DNA from: a virus
Reading direction: 5' to 3' (one strand)
Virus record (IMG/VR): IMGVR_UViG_3300025096_003363
Span: 1 to 64,000 of that record
Length of the DNA: 64,000 bases
Shown here: one piece after another, positions 57,754-64,000 of the stretch
Position numbering within the stretch: position 1 is the first letter of the stretch
Layout of the letters: every line of letters starts with the position of its first letter
Notes under the pieces: model-generated
Seen by the model: only the letters and a program-made list of their open reading frames with translations
The model's database searches: none
What the model was told of the DNA's origin: nothing
Position numbers and translations under genes: made by a program

Positions 57754-58409
57754 GTAAAACATTTATATTTTCTGCTACAGCAGGTAAAAAAGAAGACTCA
57801 ATGCTTTACAATACGTGTAAAGATGAAAATATCGACATCTTTATAAAAGAGTATAATAAAGAGTCTATACAAAAAACCTACAACAAGGCGATTGATTTTT
57901 CAATTAGGGAAGGAGTTAAAAACTTAGTATTAGTTCATGACGATGTAATACTCGAAGCTTTTTCTGAAAGAAGAATTGAAAGAAATTTTAAAAATTTTGA
58001 TCTAATTGGTGTAGCTGGCTGCAATCAGGTCAAGCTCGAAAAGCCAGTTCTCTGGCATTTAATGGGCGGTGGCTTCGACTCCGGTAATTTAGTAGGCGCA
58101 GTTGCCCACGGTACTGAAAATCAAAAAAATATGGGAGGGTTTGGATTTTATCCAAATAGAGCTATTTTAGTAGACGGAGTTTTTCTCGTAATTAAAAGAA
58201 AAGTATTTAAAAAAATTAGATTTGATGAAACCTGTCCTTCTAAATGGCATTTTTATGATCTTGATTACTCTATGCAGTGTCATAAAGCCGGCTTTAAAGT
58301 TGGAGTCGGCGACTTTATTGTAACTCATAAATCCCCCGGTCTTACTTCTTTTACTGAAGAATTTCAGAAGGGCGAAGATTGGTTTTTAGATAAGTGGAAA
58401 ACCGAATAA
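57750..58409 (+). CDS. GT2-like glycosyltransferase
   Basis: 219 residues. NLVLVHDDVILEAFS (donor-site acidic motif), VAGCNQVKLEKPVLWHLMGG, AILVDGVFLVIKRKVFKKI and FYDLDYSMQCHKAGFKVGVG then VTHKSPG follow the PF13712-type GT2 architecture. ATG overlaps the amidotransferase stop (ATGA), so the two are coupled. The pairing of GAT and GT genes may mean they act on the same product. Acceptor unknown. Confidence 0.75.
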   Translation: MSKTFIFSATAGKKEDSMLYNTCKDENIDIFIKEYNKESIQKTYNKAIDFSIREGVKNLVLVHDDVILEAFSERRIERNFKNFDLIGVAGCNQVKLEKPVLWHLMGGGFDSGNLVGAVAHGTENQKNMGGFGFYPNRAILVDGVFLVIKRKVFKKIRFDETCPSKWHFYDLDYSMQCHKAGFKVGVGDFIVTHKSPGLTSFTEEFQKGEDWFLDKWKTE

Positions 58410-58427
58410 CATATAATACCATAAGGC

Positions 58428-59735
58428 GTGAGTAAGTTAGACTTAGACTATTTTGAAAATGTTCTTATATATAAGTCCCTTACAGATAGTGGGTATTTGG
58501 CTTCTATTGCTGATTTTGTAAAGCCTGAATATTTTAAAGATAAAGCGATCGCTAGTATCTTTAATATTATTAAAGACTTTACAGAAAAAAGAAATAAGCT
58601 TCCAACAACGACAGAGATTAAGTCTTACTTAGTATCAGATGAACAAAAGAACTCTTTTAAAGAGCTCGTTAAGACGTTTAGTGATATTGATAAGACTCTA
58701 GATAAAGAAGAACTATATGATAATACGGAACAGTTTCTTAAAGAGAAGGCCGTATATCATACAATGCTTAATGTAGCAGAAGATGTATCAAAAGGTAAAG
58801 TTGATACATCAGTCGTTTTAGATAAATTTGAAAAATCATGCAACATTAATTTAGTAACTGATTTAGGACTAGAACTGTATGGTGATGTTGATAAGCTTAT
58901 TGATGATCTTAACTGTGTTGAAAGATATGTTCCAAGTAAATGGGAGTGGTTAGACAATTGTCTCGGAGGCGGTTTTTTAGAAGCTGGAAAAGCTTTATAT
59001 GTGTTTGCTGGTGAGACAAATATTGGTAAGTCAATATTTTTGGGTAATATTGCCAGTAATATGGCTGAAGATGGTAAAAACGTTTTGTTAGTTACTTTAG
59101 AAATGTCTGAGCTGTTATATGCTAGACGAATTTGTAGTAACGTTACAAAAATTCCAATGAAGCAGTTAGCTGAAAATGCACCTAGTATTAAACAGGCTAT
59201 GAATGATCAAGGTGGTAAAATTTTTATTAAAGAGTTTCCACCTGCCACTATTACGGCTAATCAATTAAAAGCGTTTGTTAAGAAGTTTCAAGAACAAGGC
59301 ATTAAGCTAGATGCTATTGTATTAGATTACCTAAACTTGATGCACTCACCTGTAGGTAATAACTCTTATGAGCGCATTAAACATGTAACTGAACAGGTAC
59401 GTGCAATGAGCTATTTGTTTAACTGTCCTATTATTTCAGCCACACAGTTAAACCGAGCTGGGTTTGATACAGATAACCCTGATCTAGCAACAATTTCTGA
59501 ATCTATCGGGTTGGCGGCCACTGCTGATGCTATTATATCTATCTTTCAAAATGAAGAAGATAGAGGAATTGGAGTCATACGCTTAGGTATGATGAAAAAC
59601 CGGTATGGTCCGCGTGGTATTACACAAGCTATGAGAATCGATTATAATACGCTAACAATCGAACAAGCTGATGATATCGAAATAGATGAAGATATGGATA
59701 ATACTCTTAATGTATTAGCTGGGCTTGCATCATAA
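58428..59735 (+). CDS. gp41: Replicative DNA helicase gp41 (DnaB-like)
   Basis: 435 residues, T4 475. N-terminal helical domain, then the RecA-like motor: YVFAGETNIGKSIFLGNIAS (Walker A), LLVTLEMSELLYARRICSN, LDAIVLDYLNLMHSP (Walker B) and IISATQLNRAG, KNRYGPRGI (arginine finger area). GTG start with AAGG upstream; a TATAAT lies 10 nt before the start but no clear -35. Unwinds the fork ahead of gp43. Confidence 0.93.
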   Translation: MSKLDLDYFENVLIYKSLTDSGYLASIADFVKPEYFKDKAIASIFNIIKDFTEKRNKLPTTTEIKSYLVSDEQKNSFKELVKTFSDIDKTLDKEELYDNTEQFLKEKAVYHTMLNVAEDVSKGKVDTSVVLDKFEKSCNINLVTDLGLELYGDVDKLIDDLNCVERYVPSKWEWLDNCLGGGFLEAGKALYVFAGETNIGKSIFLGNIASNMAEDGKNVLLVTLEMSELLYARRICSNVTKIPMKQLAENAPSIKQAMNDQGGKIFIKEFPPATITANQLKAFVKKFQEQGIKLDAIVLDYLNLMHSPVGNNSYERIKHVTEQVRAMSYLFNCPIISATQLNRAGFDTDNPDLATISESIGLAATADAIISIFQNEEDRGIGVIRLGMMKNRYGPRGITQAMRIDYNTLTIEQADDIEIDEDMDNTLNVLAGLAS

Positions 59736-59759
59736 GGAACCTTTAGTAAATAATCAAAA

Positions 59760-60635
59760 GTGAATATCCAAATATGGACAGATACTGATTTACATGGAGC
59801 TGGTTCTGCTCTTGTTTTAAAGTGGTTATATAAAGATGCTAAAACATTTAGTATTAATGATGTTTCAGAATATACTTTTTCTGGTAGATTTAAGGGATCG
59901 CTACAAGCATTAGATCATTATGATAGAGTCTACATTGTTGATTTGGATTTATCACCAGAACAAATTCAATTAGCTGATAGAGATAATGTTGTTGTTATTG
60001 ATACACATAAAGGACATGTCAGCCATAAGCATTTATACAAAAAAGCTAAAACCATATTAGACAGCAGTCAGTATGCTTGTTTAGATCTAATTTTTAATAA
60101 ATTTAAAAGTCACCTAACACATTTAACTGACAAGCAACTACAATTAATCAAATACATCAGCAAGTACGATTGGTATAATACACAGCACAAAGAGTCCTTA
60201 AAATTAAACGCTATATATTACAATTTAAATTCTCCAAAAACAGAAAAGTTTATTTCGGCATTTTCAGACGGGTTTAGAGATTTTACAATTCATGAAAAAA
60301 ATGCTATTAAGCTGTATTTTAAAAAATTTAAAGATCAGATAGATAGTGGGCAGGTATTTACAGGGATGATAAAAAACTATAGTGTTGTAGCGACGTTCGC
60401 GAACTATGCTGTAAATGAGCTAACTCATTTTTTAATTAAAAAATATAATACTGATATTGGTATGGTTATTAATACTGGAGCTAAGACTGTATCATTTAGA
60501 CGATCTAGACAAAGTGATGTTGACTTAAGCATATTAGCTACAAAACTTTGTGATGGTGGCGGTCACGCAGCATCCGCCGGCGGTAAATTAACTGAACAAT
60601 TCGCGAATTTAACCAAAACATTTGTACCGTGTTAA
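59760..60635 (+). CDS. DHH-family phosphoesterase
   Basis: 291 residues, GTG start. N-terminal TDTDLHGAGSALVLKWL replaces the DHDxDG loop, VVVIDTHKGHVSHKHLYK is the DHH(A) motif equivalent, and GGGHAASAGGKLTEQF is the C-terminal DHHA1 GGGH motif. RecJ/NrnA-like enzymes degrade ssDNA or oligonucleotides, or 3'-phosphoadenosine phosphate. Placed between gp41 and gp32, which fits a role in nucleotide recycling or RNA primer removal. Confidence 0.83.
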   Translation: MNIQIWTDTDLHGAGSALVLKWLYKDAKTFSINDVSEYTFSGRFKGSLQALDHYDRVYIVDLDLSPEQIQLADRDNVVVIDTHKGHVSHKHLYKKAKTILDSSQYACLDLIFNKFKSHLTHLTDKQLQLIKYISKYDWYNTQHKESLKLNAIYYNLNSPKTEKFISAFSDGFRDFTIHEKNAIKLYFKKFKDQIDSGQVFTGMIKNYSVVATFANYAVNELTHFLIKKYNTDIGMVINTGAKTVSFRRSRQSDVDLSILATKLCDGGGHAASAGGKLTEQFANLTKTFVPC

Positions 60636-60928
60636 CAACCAGTAATATATCTCCAAACCCCTCAAAGACTTTAATACATGATGAAACAGAACATCTGTTA
60701 CTTTGCTTTTGTACGTTCTGCTCCCTACTAAAAGGTAAAAAACTTTCACTACAAAATATTTTTATATTAGTTTTACAGGAGGAGAGATTGAGAAATATAT
60801 TAAAGGACCTTCTAACAATCGAAACTAATTTTGATATAGTAAAGCTATTCATAGATTTTGAGCCGGCAATAACAAAGTCAAAATATATCACCAAGTTCCT
60901 TAATTCGAACTCTAAAATACAGTTATAA
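60629..60928 (+). CDS. Small hypothetical protein (99 aa)
   Basis: 99 residues, GTG start overlapping the DHH stop. Leu-rich and helical with several Cys (HLLLCFCTFCSLLKGKK); the run ERLRNILKDLLTIETNFDIV is amphipathic. No family recognised. It fills the gap to the gp32 promoter. I am not certain it is expressed. Confidence 0.5.
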   Translation: MLTTSNISPNPSKTLIHDETEHLLLCFCTFCSLLKGKKLSLQNIFILVLQEERLRNILKDLLTIETNFDIVKLFIDFEPAITKSKYITKFLNSNSKIQL

Positions 60929-60935
60929 AAACCGG

Positions 60936-60963
60936 TTGAAGTTTTCCTTTTTGTGGTTATAAT
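60936..60963 (+). promoter_or_regulatory. Early-type promoter TTGAAG-N16-TATAAT (gp32)
   Basis: -35 TTGAAG at 60936-60941, spacer 16 nt, -10 TATAAT at 60958-60963, then 6 nt to the gp32 ATG at 60970. Confidence 0.82.
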
Positions 60964-60969
60964 TATGGC

Positions 60970-61800
60970 ATGAGTACTTTTAATACTTCAATGTTCCAAT
61001 CAATTAAAGACGCGTTAGCAAGCTCCGAAAGTAAGGGGTCCGCTACATTTAACGAAATTATGCCTACTAAAGTAGGTAATACGTATACGGTAAGACTTTT
61101 ACCTTATGCTAAAGATCCTAGTAAAACATTTTTCCATTATTATAACCATGGATGGAATTCTTTTGCTACCGGCCAGTATGTTCAGACATTAAGTCCGCAA
61201 ACATTTGGTGAGCGAGATCCTATTGCAGAAGAACGCTTTAAGGTCCTTAGAACTGGCAGTGAGGAAGAAAAAGAAAAGATGCTAGCAGTCCGCCGTCTCG
61301 AAAAGTGGCTGGTTAATATTTACGTTGTTGATGATCCTGCAAATCCGGATAATAACGGCAAAGTAAAAATTCTTCGATATGGTAAACAACTTCAAAAAAT
61401 TATTACTGAAGCTATTGAAGGTGAAGATGCAGAAGAGTTCGGACCTCGTATTTTTGATCTTGGTGATGGTGGTGTAAACTTTAAGATTAAGGTTGAACAG
61501 CAAGGTGATTATCCAACATATGTCTCTTCGAGATTTACAACTGCTGGTAAAATTAATCTTTCCGAAGATAAACAAAAAGATGTTTATGAAGGGTGTTTTG
61601 ATCTTGGTGAAGTGTTTACACAAAAGACATATGATGAACTTAAGGATATGTTAAGAGAGCATTATTATTGCAGGGCTGATGAGCCTGAGGCTCCAACATC
61701 AGCACCAGAACCGGATACTACTCCAGCCGAGCCGGAACCAGTCGCTGCTGGAAAAGATACGGTTGAAGAGGACATTGATGATTTGTTAAAAGATCTCTAA
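60970..61800 (+). CDS. gp32: Single-stranded DNA-binding protein gp32
   Basis: 276 residues, T4 301. N-terminal basic segment, then the OB-fold: NTYTVRLLPYAKDPSKTFFHYYNHGW (split over 61060-61150), IYVVDDPANPDNNGKVKILRY and FKIKVEQQGDYPTYVSSRF. The C-terminus is Pro/Glu-rich and very acidic (VEEDIDDLLKDL), as needed for partner binding. The zinc-binding Cys of T4 gp32 are not seen. Confidence 0.93.
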   Translation: MSTFNTSMFQSIKDALASSESKGSATFNEIMPTKVGNTYTVRLLPYAKDPSKTFFHYYNHGWNSFATGQYVQTLSPQTFGERDPIAEERFKVLRTGSEEEKEKMLAVRRLEKWLVNIYVVDDPANPDNNGKVKILRYGKQLQKIITEAIEGEDAEEFGPRIFDLGDGGVNFKIKVEQQGDYPTYVSSRFTTAGKINLSEDKQKDVYEGCFDLGEVFTQKTYDELKDMLREHYYCRADEPEAPTSAPEPDTTPAEPEPVAAGKDTVEEDIDDLLKDL

Positions 61801-61804
61801 TAAA

Positions 61805-62296
61805 ATGAGCCAAGGAATCACTCCAGAAGAAAAGGCGGCAGTTATGCAGTTGATGGGGCAGACCTACGGCCAGGTAAACCAACAAGATCAAATGATTGTT
61901 GGTCAATCTGGTAATCTCCGCCCGGATGCCCATAAAATGAAACAGGCATTTGAACAAACTGCACATATGCCGACTGTCGATGCTAATCCACAGCATGCAC
62001 AACAACCACCGCCACCAGAGCGACCTCAGCAAGTTGCACCAGTAACTCCGGAGCAAGCTGCACAGGAGCTAGCTGAATCAGCTTCACCACCAACACCGGT
62101 CCCAGTACCAGTTTTTGATGATGAGGACCGTGTGCAAGAAGATAAAAATACTAACCAAATGGAGTTAGATTTATCCGAGCCTAAGTTTGCTGATAAGTTG
62201 CTTGATTTAATGAAAGAGCAAAATTTGATATTAAAAGAAATTAGCTTAAAATTAGATAATGGAAAAAAGACAACTAGAGGTCGCAAACAAGGGTGA
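61805..62296 (+). CDS. Hypothetical protein with Pro/Gln-rich linker and coiled coil
   Basis: 163 residues. N-terminal helix, then a low-complexity middle rich in Pro/Gln/Glu (about 60-110), and an ending helical LLDLMKEQNLILKEISLKLD coiled coil with a basic KKTTRGRKQG tail. 4 nt after gp32 and overlapping gp45 by 38 nt. The disordered, adaptor-like build suggests a replisome linker, but I do not recognise it and T4 has no obvious counterpart here. Confidence 0.65.
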   Translation: MSQGITPEEKAAVMQLMGQTYGQVNQQDQMIVGQSGNLRPDAHKMKQAFEQTAHMPTVDANPQHAQQPPPPERPQQVAPVTPEQAAQELAESASPPTPVPVPVFDDEDRVQEDKNTNQMELDLSEPKFADKLLDLMKEQNLILKEISLKLDNGKKTTRGRKQG

Positions 62297-62984
62297 ATTT
62301 TTAAGATTATTAGACGCTATATCAAAAATAAATGACAGTGGCGTTATTCTTGATCTTAAAAAAGATAAAGTATCAAGCTTAGTTTCTAGTATAGATAGCA
62401 CCTTAATACTACATTCAGAGTATAAAACTAACTCAGAGTTTGAGAATACATTAAACATCCCGGATGTAAAAAAATTAAGGAATGTATTAGACACAATTGA
62501 AGATAAAAATATATCTTTAGAAATAAATTCTAACAATATTCAATATAACGGTAATGGTGTTAAATTTAAGTACCATCTCTTTGAAGAAGGCTTTATAACT
62601 AGACCAAATATTAATTTAGATAAAATTAATAAATTTACCTTTGATGTTGAATTTACTCTCGACAAGCCCACTTTGCAAAGATTGTTTAAAGGAAGTACCT
62701 TTGCGTCAGAAACAAATAAAATTTATTTTTATACTGAAAATAATAATTTAATGGCTGAGCTTACAGATAGGTCTCGTCATAATACTGATAACTTTACTTT
62801 AAATTTAGGAAAAGCTGACTTTAGTCTTAATCCAATTCCAGTGAATTTAGATAATATTAGATTACTCTCTATTATTAATAACGAATTTAATGTAAAAGTA
62901 AATACTGAGTATGGTGTTGTTGTATTTGATATTGAAGATAAAGATATTAAATTAAAGTATATAATTTCAGCTTTAACTCAATGA
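62259..62984 (+). CDS. gp45: Sliding clamp gp45
   Basis: 241 residues, T4 228. PCNA-like two-domain repeat: KGEFLRLLDAISKINDSGVI, then LILHSEYKTNSEFENTLNIP, KKLRNVLDTIEDKNISLEIN; the second half has LDKPTLQRLFKGSTFASET, FYTENNNLMAELTDRSRHNT then LIISALTQ-type end (IKLKYIISALTQ). Tethers gp43 and, in T4, activates late transcription with gp55. Overlaps both neighbours. Confidence 0.82.
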   Translation: MEKRQLEVANKGEFLRLLDAISKINDSGVILDLKKDKVSSLVSSIDSTLILHSEYKTNSEFENTLNIPDVKKLRNVLDTIEDKNISLEINSNNIQYNGNGVKFKYHLFEEGFITRPNINLDKINKFTFDVEFTLDKPTLQRLFKGSTFASETNKIYFYTENNNLMAELTDRSRHNTDNFTLNLGKADFSLNPIPVNLDNIRLLSIINNEFNVKVNTEYGVVVFDIEDKDIKLKYIISALTQ

Positions 62985-63319
62985 CATCACAACATAAAAA
63001 GAACAAATTAAGAACCCCGGGATACTTTATAAAGAGATTAAAAGATAATAATTTTGTAACATTGCGAATGTTTCATAAGTATAGTCCAACTGATCCTCGG
63101 AGATGGACAGTGTTAGTCGATCCGGGTGGATCCTCTGTATTTGTTACATGCTTCGAGAATACGCCGTTTGTAGGGGAATATTTGTTTAGTTTTAATGACG
63201 GTAATCAAAATTTTAATAATAACTTTAGCTTAAAAACTGACTCGATCGAGGTTGTTGTTAGTAAACTGCTAAAAACCGGAGTGCGACAAAATGATAAGAG
63301 CGATTTTTTAGATAAATAA
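62981..63319 (+). CDS. Small hypothetical protein (112 aa)
   Basis: 112 residues, ATGA overlap with gp45. KLRTPGYFIKRLKDNNFVTL then TDPRRWTVLVDPGGSSVFVT then CFENTPF and FSLKTDSIEVVVSKLLKTGV look like a conserved alpha/beta domain of T4-like marine phages. Function unknown. Its position next to gp45 and gp32 suggests a replication accessory. Confidence 0.65.
   Translation: MTSQHKKNKLRTPGYFIKRLKDNNFVTLRMFHKYSPTDPRRWTVLVDPGGSSVFVTCFENTPFVGEYLFSFNDGNQNFNNNFSLKTDSIEVVVSKLLKTGVRQNDKSDFLDK
63312..63318 (+). promoter_or_regulatory. Late-type box ATAAATA
   Basis: ATAAATA, then ATAAT (5 nt), then the ATG at 63324. It lies at the end of the upstream gene, so read-through is also likely. Confidence 0.6.
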
Positions 63320-63323
63320 TAAT

Positions 63324-63659
63324 ATGAGCGACGAAGTTAACCAAAACTCTGAAAATTTCGATAATGATGAAGAGTTAAGAGAAATGGTTGAAAAGGCTCT
63401 AAAGCAAAGTCTTGTTGAGAGGAAGACATTTAAAAGAAGACAAGACTTAGCGCTAAGATTGAGTAATATTATTAGTGAATATTTAGATTGTTATATTTTA
63501 TTGGGTTATGACTTTCAAGGAAGACATCTAGATATAAAATCGTCCAAAACACCACAACAAACTGAAGCGCTACATTCATTCCTATTAAAATATTTTGCCT
63601 CTGAAATGCATCATATAAAAGGGTTAGATCATGGCATGGGTCCAGATGAAATACTGTAA
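63324..63659 (+). CDS. Small hypothetical protein (111 aa)
   Basis: 111 residues. Acidic N-terminus (DDEELREMVEKALKQS), then LALRLSNIISEYLDCYILLG then YDFQGRHLDIKSSKTPQQ. Mixed alpha/beta, no known domain. A late-type box is 5 nt before ATG. It overlaps the next gene by 29 nt. Confidence 0.62.
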   Translation: MSDEVNQNSENFDNDEELREMVEKALKQSLVERKTFKRRQDLALRLSNIISEYLDCYILLGYDFQGRHLDIKSSKTPQQTEALHSFLLKYFASEMHHIKGLDHGMGPDEIL

Positions 63660-63960
63660 AAGAGATATATATGCTGTTGAAACAGGCGACTACGTAGGGC
63701 AGATGTTTGCTATAGTCGACCTTAAAGATGATACTATCGGCTGTCTTTCGCTTCCACGAATGGAAAATATTGATGTTCCAAAAGAATCATTTGATACCGG
63801 AAGGAACGGTGATATAATTAAATTTGTAGAGAAGCTTCCAGAAGACGTTTTTTCGGTTGTAGAGGCACAATATATAAAGAATGAAAACTCTAATAATAGA
63901 CGGGAACAACTTAATACACCGAACGTTTTATACGGCGAAAGCACAGTCAAAAAAGACTGA
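63631..63960 (+). CDS. Small hypothetical protein (109 aa)
   Basis: 109 residues from the ATG at 63631, inside the previous gene. KRDIYAVETGDYVGQMFAIV then DDTIGCLSLPRMENIDVPKE suggests a small beta domain; the last 30 residues are polar. Function unknown. It ends 40 nt before the window edge, where nothing else can be called. Confidence 0.62.
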   Translation: MAWVQMKYCKRDIYAVETGDYVGQMFAIVDLKDDTIGCLSLPRMENIDVPKESFDTGRNGDIIKFVEKLPEDVFSVVEAQYIKNENSNNRREQLNTPNVLYGESTVKKD

Positions 63961-64000
63961 AGCACACACAGATTATCAAGTAAGCAACTTTCATATATAC

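Noticed and set aside
60538-60894. Antisense frame over the DHH gene end and the small gene
   Set aside because: No promoter or ribosome-binding site and the DHH gene is clear on the other strand.
1-64000. DpdA/TGT-type transglycosylase in this window
   Set aside because: I looked among all larger unknowns for a TGT-like barrel with the catalytic Asp region and found none. The gene may lie outside the window.
1-64000. tRNA genes
   Set aside because: No convincing cloverleaf with a T-loop was noticed in the intergenic spaces, which are too short in nearly all cases. A covariance search would be decisive.

Overview
This window is a piece of a large AT-rich genome of a T4-like myovirus. The evidence is a full set of T4-type marker genes: major capsid protein gp23, scaffold gp22, prohead protease gp21, portal gp20, gp4-like head completion nuclease, gp13-like neck and gp15-like tail terminator proteins, DNA polymerase gp43, SSB gp32, clamp gp45, helicase gp41, UvsX, UvsY, UvsW, gp46/gp47 and the late sigma factor gp55. 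PhoH, Hsp20, a DinG-like helicase and a very large sugar/glycosyltransferase island are typical of marine T4-like phages (cyanophage/pelagiphage type). The host cannot be fixed from the sequence; a marine alphaproteobacterium or cyanobacterium is plausible. No tRNA, CRISPR array, insertion sequence or integrase was seen.

Layout. 1-2810 (+): end of a tail fibre gene with five 93-bp tandem repeats, a lectin-like fibre gene and a small orphan. 2916-12059 (mostly -): capsid and neck/tail-completion genes, with one + strand gene (8671-9024) inside. 12077-18562 (-): an overlapping operon, transcribed from the DUF366-like gene through GDP-fucose synthesis (fcl, gmd), a gp62-like protein, a GalE-like epimerase, a GroES-like co-chaperonin and small unknowns to a DinG-like helicase. 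18598-32409 (-): glycan island with about ten glycosyltransferases, a fucosyltransferase, an FkbM methyltransferase, AsnB, a radical SAM/SPASM protein, a cupin, a HisC-like aminotransferase and an AAA_28-type kinase. 32425-36662: queE, phoH, queD, a structural-type gene and folE. 36659-42889 (-): a cluster that looks like capsid-packaged cargo (retropepsin-like, NMN adenylyltransferase-like, KxDG ligase-like, PD-(D/E)XK, GIY-YIG and ParB-domain proteins). 42914-63960 (+): recombination, replication and late-sigma genes, plus queC, a stand-alone glutamine amidotransferase and one - strand gene at 55176-56591.

Three linked observations stand out. First, promoters. Late-type ATAAATA/CTAAATA boxes sit most often exactly 5 nt before ATG, and early-type TTGAxx-N15-17-TATAAT promoters sit 6-8 nt before ATG/GTG. 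Most mRNAs from these promoters would therefore start at or within a few bases of the start codon (leaderless). In three divergent gaps an early promoter on one strand touches or overlaps a late box on the other. Second, capsid cargo. A ParB-domain protein carries residues 18-60 that align without gaps to the processed N-arm of the phage's own gp23, including the predicted gp21 cleavage site, and several neighbours start with MKxFxxF-type peptides like T4 capsid-targeting sequences. Third, 7-deazaguanine synthesis. folE, queD, queE and queC are all present but scattered, with altered metal-ligand residues in QueC, QueD and QueE, next to a split GAT domain and a DUF366-like gene. This suggests a modified-guanine DNA chemistry that may be coupled to the sugar island.

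The 266-nt gap before uvsX holds a GC-rich, hairpin-rich element ending in a strong terminator, a candidate structured RNA or attenuator.
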